Assembly (NCBI RefSeq): GCF_963678635.1
Contig: NC_087068.1
Coordinates: forward strand, 25,918,318 to 25,982,317
Direction of reading: 5' to 3'
Origin: Symsagittifera roscoffensis
Lineage: Eukaryota > Xenacoelomorpha > Acoela > Convolutidae
Length of the DNA: 64,000 nt
Part shown: positions 57,722 to 64,000 of the stretch, one piece after another
How the letters are laid out: every line of letters begins with the position of its first letter
Position numbering within the stretch: position 1 is the stretch's first letter
The notes under the pieces: model-generated
Told to the model about the DNA's origin: nothing
Databases searched by the model: none
The model's input: the letters and a program-made list of their open reading frames with translations, nothing else
Made by a program: the position numbers and the translations under genes

Positions 57722-58290
57722 CTAGTTTCCTTGTGATATCTCCTTGTTCTTTTTTGTGTACATGTTTGCAGAAATCTCTGTCTGGTTTGCGAATTGATGA
57801 TAGATGTGTTGCTCTATTTTCATTGCTTTTTTCAACTGTGGTAATAAGGTAATCTTTAAAATTTTTGTCAATTTTGTATTTTCACAATCGTGTGTATTCA
57901 GACAACAAGCTTTTTGTACCAGAGTTTCTATTCTTACAGCAAATTCTTTAATTGTTTTAATTGGGAGTCTGCAATTTTCATTGCATAAAATTTTTTGATG
58001 CATTTTGTTTCTTTCGAAGTTAAACGTTTTGGAACCTTCTCAGGTAAATTGATTACTATGAGGAAAATTGAAAACCTTTTGTGAGCTGCACCGTCGAGTT
58101 TGGTTTGTATTACTGCTGTACGTCTATGAGCCCAGTTCCGGTGAAGTAGTGTATATGTAGTATCTGGGCTTATTTTTAATAATAGATTAGCTCTGGCAAC
58201 ATTTAGGTATTTTTCTACTGAATCTTCACAACCTCTTCCTGTGAAAACTATAAATGGTTTTGTCTGATGTTAGAGATGATCCAGCCATAA
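57722..58290 (-). pseudogene. Gag capsid-like region, copy II, retroelement 2
   Basis: Begins MAGSSLTSDK at about 58289, then SVEKYLNVARANLLLKISPD, VIQTKLDGAAHKRFSIF and, in frame 57722-58003, MHQKILCNENCRLPIKTIKE and AVRIETLVQKACCLNTHDCE. The L-D-G-A-A-x-x-x-F pattern matches 37634-37870 with the conserved Trp changed to Arg. Frame changes near 58020 and 58260. Confidence 0.65.
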
Positions 58291-59089
58291 TGTATGGATT
58301 CATCGTAATTTGGATTGATTCTGCTGTATTTGGTGTTTGTTATTTGTGTAAAATTTGTGAAATGATTTGATGTTGTTGTAAATAGTACGGTAATGGAATT
58401 TCCTTTCTCATTGAGCCGGGTTAGCAGCCTTGGGTATTCAATAGTTTTTCTGATTGTATGTTATTTTCTGGTTGCATAAAATATGTTTTGTTAGACAATG
58501 CTGTTGTGATTGTTGTGGTCTTTGTGAATTTGTGTAGGCTTCAAAAATATGTTTTTGAAAGTTATCGTCCATTTAACCTATGTCATTCCATTGTTTTTTT
58601 TTCAGTGATTTGCATTGTACTGTGGTTGATTTTGATGAAAGTATTCTTAATTTGGTGAATTATGTGCGTAGTTTCTTTTGAAGTGTCTGTTATTTTATTT
58701 TTTTTTATTTTGTTTTAAAAATGGGTAGTTTTTCTTGCAATCTGTTTGAGGTTTTTTTATCAGTTAAACTTACAGATTGCAGAGTTTTAGATACTTGCTG
58801 TTTTAATTATGTACATGAGGTTGGTTCTGTTATAAAAAGTGGTCGTGCTATTTGATTGCTGTTATATATTTTATTTTCGATTTGACAAATTGTTTGGATT
58901 TGTAAATTTCGGTTTAATATTCGGACGTTTTTTATTTCTTGGTCTATTTTTTTAGAATACATTTGCGCATGTTTTGGAGCAACGGATGATTAAGTTTTTG
59001 GTTGTAATGTTCTTGGTGGAAACGGAGTGTTTTTTTTTTGGGTTGGATGGATTAGTGATTGTTGGATGTATAGGCGAAAGATTTTGTTG

Positions 59090-60218
59090 TGTTGTTGCTG
59101 GTATTGTTTCAATAATTTCTTCGCTTACAAAAAGTGATGGCGTTTGATTGCTTTGTTTTGCTAGATTTGCAATTCCGTTGAAATTTCTTGTGTATTTTTA
59201 AATGTGGAAGTTAGATTGTTGCTTAATGTCCTATTTTTAATCATTGTGTTGTAGTTTAAAGGTGTCGTGTCGGTTGTTAATGGGATTAATTTTAAACAAT
59301 TTTTATGTACTGAGATGGTTACAATTGTTGCACTGGAAATATCAAATTGTAAGTTAAAAAATACAACGTTGAGCCATTCTGGAACACATGCACATTCTGT
59401 TTCTCTGCTAGCACTTTTTCTTCATCAGTTTACGGTCCAATTTTTCCCCCGCTTGTGCAATTAAATCTATATAAGTTTCAAAGTAATCTATAATGAACCA
59501 TGCAAAAATTCTTAGCAGATCGACTTAATTTATTTGTGAAAATTCAATGTCAGTGAGTGTTTCACGAAATAATTCAAAAAGTCGTTGGAAGAAAATAACT
59601 TCTCGTTTTACTATTGCGTACCGAGATGTTTGTGATGGAGATATATAAAATGTTTCACTTGTTTCTAATATTGAATTACAACTATAAATAACTGAGAAAG
59701 CACCATTTGAATTTGATGATTGAATTTGCTCTTTGTGAATCTTGATGTTGAATATTTTCAATGTATTCTGTCAAAGCTTTTGAGAAATCTAAATCTGTAC
59801 CATCTGTTTGAGTTTGGTGTGATGGTTGGTTGCATGAACTTGGAAGTAGAATTTCGATAGTGATCATGCCATTGTGTGAAGTTACATTACATTTACTTGG
59901 CATAAAGTAATCTAGAACTTGTTTTGTTGTTCTTTTTTCGGGGAATTCATGTTCACTTGGGCTATTTTATTTTTGCAACAAATTTACGATTAACTTGTGA
60001 AAAAATTGAATTTGTCCTCTTGGCGGGTTAATGGGTAGTTTCCAATATGTCTTATCGGTTGATTCCAATTGTGTAATCTTACTGGTTTTCGAATTTAGGA
60101 ATTTTTTATTTTTCAGTTGCCTTTTATTGATGATGCTGTTGTGGATTCTGATTCGGAAAAAATCTTTGTTTGTCCACTGGTTTGTTTTTGTCGGGTAACA
60201 GATCTCTAGTATTTTCAA
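59090..60218 (-). pseudogene. Pre-gag region, retroelement 2 (unrecognised)
   Basis: Frames 59967-60218 (start MKILEICYPTKTNQWTNKDF, later NPPRGQIQFFHKLIVNLLQK), 59682-59903 (MPSKCNVTSHNGMITIEILL) and 59525-59761 (SETFYISPSQTSRYAIVKRE and VIFFQRLFELFRETL). The order and several motifs (C-N-V/I-T-S-H, M-I-T/F-T-I-E-I) recur in retroelement 1 around 39100-39600. This looks like a helical N-terminal Gag or an extra gene; there is no match I can name. Confidence 0.5.
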
Positions 60219-61574
60219 GTTTTTGTTTTGTTGCTGAGTCAGATTACGAAACAGCGTTCATGTTCTGGAAAATTCTGTTTTTTACAATTTCTTTCTGCTT
60301 TGAAAAAATAGTTTTTTTTGTTTGTTTTTGACCTAATTTATCCTACCTTTTGTTTGTGTTACTACGAGATTGTATCTTGCGTCTTTAATTAAACAATTTT
60401 GAAGAATGATTGTTTGTTTGTTTCCCAAATTATCTCTTGACATAAGTGATAGACTGATTGTTGCAAAATTCGGGTGTCAATTTCTATTTCCTAAACTGTT
60501 AGTTAGTATATTTTTTTTGTGAGGTTATCCTAGTCCTCTGGGTAAATTGTTGTGACAAGATGGGTTGGAAGTAAATCAATTCGTTAGAATGATTTTTTAT
60601 TGCCCTCGAGTGTAATATTGTTTACATCAAAGTAAATTTAACCTTAGTTAATTGGGGTATGATCCGAGATCGAGGGTTAGAGATTAGTAATTCAACCCAC
60701 AAGGTTCAGGTATAGTTGGAACACAAATAGATCGTTGCATAATATTTTAGTTCTTAGAAGTTGTAAGATTTGTTTTAAGCCTAGGTCAATTAGGAGGTAG
60801 GGTTCAAGTGAAGGATGAGTAACCGAAGTTCTTCAATGTATAACCTTATTGAAATGGTTAGTTTCTTGAAAAATGTTTAGTTATAGCTGACTCGTACATA
60901 ATAGTGGGAAAGTGAATTGACCTCTGAGTTCGTTAGACACTAGTTTTTTAAGAGGATGGGTGAATTTTTTGAAATTGATCCAAGGAAAACCTTGTTGATC
61001 AAAACTTTAGTTGATGTAAAATCACAGTTTAGATGAAACAGAACAATAACCGAAAACGTTCTCAAAAATCAAGGAACCTTCTATTTTTATAAAACTAATC
61101 ATTAATGCATTTACTAACTAATTTTTTGCGTTTTCTGTTTATTCAAAAAGTATAAAATTTTTTAAAAGTTTTGACAAAATTACTGCAAATTTGAAGTTCT
61201 AAGGTAGATGGAAGTTTCATAATGACATAGTTATTAATTATTCATCATAGTTAGAGATTCGACTTTGAAATAATCTGACTGCTTTTTTATTGCCCTTCAT
61301 ATTAATAAGTGAAAGTGTACTGCATAAATAGATTTGTAGAGGAATAATTGTTGTAGTCTGCTTTTTCTTTTTACGATGTAGAAGCTCGGTTTGTCGTCCT
61401 AGTTTTGACCTGGTTTCAGCTTTATGATCCGTTTGAATCGATTAGATTTATTAAGACGTGGAAATAAGCTATTTTTATCATTAGTTTTTTTGTTAACCAT
61501 CTTGCTGAGCGTTTTTGATCTGTTTTTTCTACTCTATTTTGTTTTTGCAAGACCTTAATTAAGAAAGTCTGTTC
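60219..61574 (-). other. Leader of retroelement 2
   Basis: Non-coding; landmarks shared with 40100-40900 (GTGAAGGATGAGTAACCGAA at about 60814). No primer-binding site could be assigned. Confidence 0.45.
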
Positions 61575-61942
61575 GAGATAAACTTGTGTCCGGGGCGGCT
61601 TTCTCAAAGAGTAATTTCGGATAAGGTACAGCTTCTGTTCGTCATCTTACTTTCGGCCGGATAGATTCGTGCAACTTCTTAATATTATACCAATCCTATA
61701 TTTCTTGGTCTCAAAAAGTCTAGTATATACTGGTTTTGTGGCAAGGTTAGAATCAAGAAAGAGCAACCGTTTGCTAAGTTAAACTCATTCTTCTCGGGTT
61801 GAAACTATTTGTAATTTCAGCCTTACACTTTATTGTAAGTTTTAGTGATGGATCATCATGATTTGTTAGTTCTAAATATTTTACAGTGATAATTATCGAG
61901 AATATAATTGGATTTATAATTACTTGTTTTGAACTGGTTACA
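61575..61942 (-). repeat. LTR 3 (5' LTR of large retroelement 2)
   Basis: Read on the minus strand it starts TGTAACCAGTTC at 61942, equivalent to TGGAACCAGTTC of LTR 1. It shares GAGTAATTTCGGATAAGGTA, AGATTCGTGCAACTTCTTA and CTAGTATATACTGG with LTR 1. The hairpin is degenerate (GTTGAAACTA / TAATTTCAGC), and the TATA position reads TGTAAAATA. It is more decayed than LTR 1. Its outer edge lies 10 bp from the splice acceptor at 61951-61952. The inner edge is an estimate. Confidence 0.65.
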
Positions 61943-61952
61943 ATTTGTTCAG

Positions 61953-62331
61953 GTATCGAAAACTTCTCGAAGCATGTGATCAGCAAGGTGTCCTCCACAG
62001 CGAAATGACGGACTACGATGAGCCATGGAACGATCTACCTGGGTTCACAGAAACTCAGGTTATTCTACAACACAATTATCAGGCTTACAGCAACCCTGCG
62101 TTGAATGCATTCATCGAAAGCATCAAAATTGCTCGCAAATCGTATCACTTGATCAGAGAAAATTGTCAGGAGTTCATCAGAGACCTTCTAGTGTTCCTGG
62201 GAATCCAAGACTCCTGGGCGTGTTACTTGAGAACCGCAAAGCAGACTGGTTCTGAAAGTATACTTTCAAAATTAATCATATTATACGCAAGATTTCATGA
62301 ATACAGAAAAACCTGCGCAGAAAAATTTTAA
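61953..62331 (+). CDS. Candidate terminal exon of a permuted papain-fold-like protein
   Basis: Acceptor TTTGTTCAG at 61944-61952; the exon starts in phase 2 and runs 379 bases to TAA at 62329-62331. There is no ATG in the first half that would make it a stand-alone gene. Joined to exon 1 it continues ...PRYRKLLEACDQQG. Features: LPGFTETQVILQ, then YHLIRENCQEFIRDLL, where the predicted Cys (residue 124 of 178) follows Asn and precedes Q-x-F, the catalytic-Cys context of LRAT/PPPDE-like permuted papain folds. Spacing from H38 to C124 is 86 residues, in the usual range. The tail is basic and helical without membrane segments. Unlike nearly all other frames in the window it is unbroken. Substrate unknown: protease, acyltransferase and lipid hydrolase activities all occur in this fold. 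Confidence 0.65.
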
Positions 62332-62360
62332 TTTCTAGCTTTGTAGACCCAACAAAAAAA

Positions 62361-62366
62361 AATAAA
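62361..62366 (+). promoter_or_regulatory. Polyadenylation signal AATAAA
   Basis: Canonical AATAAA 30 nt after the stop codon of the terminal exon, followed by TG/T-rich sequence (AATCTGTTGAC). It supports 61953-62331 as the last exon. Confidence 0.55.
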
Positions 62367-62679
62367 AATCTGTTGACAAAAATCTGTTTAAAACTTTAAA
62401 GCTTACAATTATGTCAACCAACTGAAGAAAGGAAAAACTAAAAAGCTTGTTATTGATGTTGCTTTTGTTTCAAATTTTATGGCAGACGCGGTTTTGCAGA
62501 ATTACTTAAACTTTCTCAAAAATGTTTCAAAATTCCAAATGATTTTGTATTTAGTGTGAGACAAGTTTCAAATCAGAAATAATCAGTAGAACTGGAATTT
62601 TAGAAATTCGGTTTAGTTTCGTGTTATAATATTTTTTCTTGATGTCATAAAACTTTGCACACAATTTCTTAAATAACTT

Positions 62680-62910
62680 TTTGGTTTTTTTTTGGTCAGT
62701 TTAATTGTTAATTGAGACGTAAAATTTGACGTCTAATCGATCTAATTTGCTAAGTTAAGTTAGTTGTAGTAAATCAATTGTGTCATACTATTTTGCCCCA
62801 ATTTTTTTTAAATGATTTTTTTAGGTTCTTTTTGTCAGGTTAATTGGGGCATAGAATTTTAAGCCTAATCGATCTAACTTGCAACTGTAAATTAGTTGTT
62901 TAAGGTCTTT
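62680..62910 (+). repeat. Diverged ~125-bp direct repeat
   Basis: TTTTTTTGGTCAGTTTAATT..TAATTGAGACGTAAAATTTGACGTCTAATCGATCTAATTTGC is repeated as TTTTTGTCAGGTTAATTGGGGCATAGAATTTTAAGCCTAATCGATCTAACTTGC (shared core CTAATCGATCTAA at about 62731 and 62867). Each ends with TTAGTTG. Nothing coding. Confidence 0.5.
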
Positions 62911-63459
62911 TTGTGACTCGTTGATCGCTCCAGATATGATCTATCTGGGGCTCTAACTCAAAGAGCAACTCCAATTTGAATTCACCCTCCGTGTGTCACG
63001 CTACCTAGTTGTGGTCGAATAGAATTTTGCAATTATTAGTCAAAAACTGATCTTATTCCTACTCCTGTGTTTATCACTGGAAAAGCCAAGTTATTTGAGG
63101 TGAACTTTGTTTCACTTGATTTTTAGCTGCTCTTGCTAGTCATATTTACAGTTATACAGGCACAAGACATAGAGTTTGAAACATTTACTTTTAACCCTTT
63201 TCTCTGATGTTTCAAAATTGACTGTCAGATGTCTGATCAGATGTCTGATCTAAATTAAGTACCTATTAAACCGAACACCATATTCAATAGTTATTTATGA
63301 GTCTCTATCGCTCTCATGATTTCGAGGTCAGATTCGAATCAGACATAACATTATCGATTGAATTTTAGTTGATAACAAACTCTTCTTAATTCCTATTTCT
63401 TTCACACATTATGTCTCAACCCAGATCTAACATATATACTCCGAATCGGTGGGTATAAC
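62911..63459 (+). other. Gene-free stretch before the downstream gag
   Basis: No gene seen. CAGATGTCTGATCAGATGTCTGATC at about 63226-63250 is a short 12-bp direct repeat. The composition becomes less AT-rich after about 63400. It may hold the LTR and leader of the next element, but no LTR boundary can be set from one copy. Confidence 0.4.
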
Positions 63460-64000
63460 ATGGCGCGGCCAGCACTAACAAAAAACCCACTGGGTATCGC
63501 CCCATTCTGGCAGAAAGCCTCGGCGGAACCTCCGACCGAGTGAGAAAATTGGAACCAGCAGCTTAATTTAGGAATTGTCGCAAAAGACGGAATAAATCTG
63601 CAAAAACTATTACAGGATCCACCCACAGTACGGAAACCTCAAGAGCCTCGTTATGAGCTCCCTACCGAGGGTGAAACGCAATAGCAAACTAGGGACCGGA
63701 ACATACGCAATCAGGAGAAAAAGATCCAATGGGATAACCAGTGTGCTCAATTGGATAACTTGGGACCCACCGTGAATGGAATCCCATGGGAGGAAGCCGA
63801 CATAAAAGTCCGAAGCTGTATTTACCTCAGTCTCGGAAACGAGGGACAAAGACGTCTCAGTCAACTTTTCTCAGATTTAAAAATACAAGAAACATCAACG
63901 AGGGCATTTTGGAATAGCTTAGAGCATCTTGTCATCAAAGACCGCAACGTGACGTTCGATAGATACGAAGCGTTCATCAGAAAGCAGAACAAGACGGAAA
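63460..64000 (+). pseudogene. Ty3/gypsy-type gag, 5' part (two in-frame stops; runs off the window)
   Basis: ATG at 63460 (MARPALTKNPLGIAPFWQKA) opens a frame with stops at 63541-63543 (TGA, where WENW would be expected) and 63682-63684 (TAG), then open to the window end. Motifs: NWNQQLNLGIVAKDGINL, RDRNIRNQEKKIQWDNQC, IYLSLGNEGQRRLSQ, and AFWNSLEHLVIKDRNVTFDR. The Y-L-x-L-G-x-E-G-x-R and F-x-R-x-x-F-x-x-R-K-Q pattern is that of a widespread metazoan Ty3/gypsy gag family. It is not related to the gag of the two large elements, and has higher G+C than they do. A younger insertion than its neighbours, with only two point-like breaks in 180 codons. Confidence 0.75.

Larger units (their letters stand above)
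53905..59080 (-). repeat. Gag-pol tandem copy II of retroelement 2 (about 5.2 kb)
   Basis: Longer copy containing pre-gag tail, capsid, zinc knuckle, linker, protease and RT, but no integrase; integrase exists only beyond copy I. It is continuous on the right with the pre-gag region and leader, and so is the 5' part of the original element. Confidence 0.8.

Noticed and set aside
19632-61942. A single host gene on the minus strand spanning the 20-60 kb region
   Set aside because: The ordered retroelement domains (gag, protease, RT, integrase, LTRs) explain the minus-strand frames; stops and frameshifts are too frequent for exons, and no consistent splice pattern was seen.
63300-63345. Possible tRNA gene (AGATTCGAATC resembles a T-arm/box B)
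   Set aside because: The bases on either side of the T-loop-like TTCGAAT do not pair as a 5-bp stem, and no acceptor stem, anticodon arm or box A lies at the right distance.
1-64000. Ribosomal RNA, tRNA or bacterial operon signals
   Set aside because: None could be found by reading; the gene style, splice signals and element types are eukaryotic.

Overview
The window is AT-rich, repeat-dominated DNA from a eukaryote, almost certainly an invertebrate animal. It carries decayed BEL/Pao and Ty3/gypsy-class LTR retrotransposons, GT-AG splice signals, an AATAAA polyadenylation signal and long inverted-repeat (foldback/MITE-like) elements. It shows no bacterial operon structure. I cannot name the phylum. 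Nearly all coding sequence is broken mobile-element sequence. The one plausible host gene is in pieces.

Layout. (1) 1-4713, plus strand: a decayed BEL/Pao retrotransposon (protease, reverse transcriptase, RNase H-like region, integrase, DUF5641-like tail), preceded by a fragment of a second copy; a candidate 3' LTR starts at 4714. (2) 6175-17221: a 5.4-5.6 kb segment present twice in direct tandem, with the start of a third copy at 17222. Each unit begins with a ~0.77 kb foldback element and carries a short open exon (9184-9341 and 14808-14965), a GTCGAC stem-loop dimer and a ~0.38 kb hairpin element. (3) 17222-18331: two single-sided relatives of the foldback element. (4) 19632-41343 and 41344-61942: two large (~20-21 kb) minus-strand LTR retroelements, apparently head to tail and bounded by three related LTRs (about 19632-20000, 41160-41343 running into a 200-N gap, and about 61575-61942). 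On the minus strand each reads: leader, unrecognised pre-gag region, gag with zinc knuckle, aspartic protease, reverse transcriptase, integrase with GPF module, membrane/env-like block, an unrecognised 3' accessory gene, LTR. All genes are broken, and both elements carry internal tandem duplications. (5) 61953-62331: an intact terminal exon with a splice acceptor 10 bp beyond the outer LTR edge. (6) 63460-64000: the start of another Ty3/gypsy-type gag on the plus strand, cut by the window end.

Main reading. The duplicated exon (ending in phase 2) and the terminal exon (starting in phase 2) join in frame. They predict a ~178-residue protein with an HWG motif in the first exon and an NCQEF motif in the second, the His/Cys layout of permuted papain-fold (LRAT/PPPDE-like) enzymes. 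If this is right, the two large retroelements sit inside its intron and abut the acceptor, while promoter plus first exon were duplicated upstream. The other point of novelty is the retroelement pair, which shares unrecognised pre-gag and 3' accessory genes.
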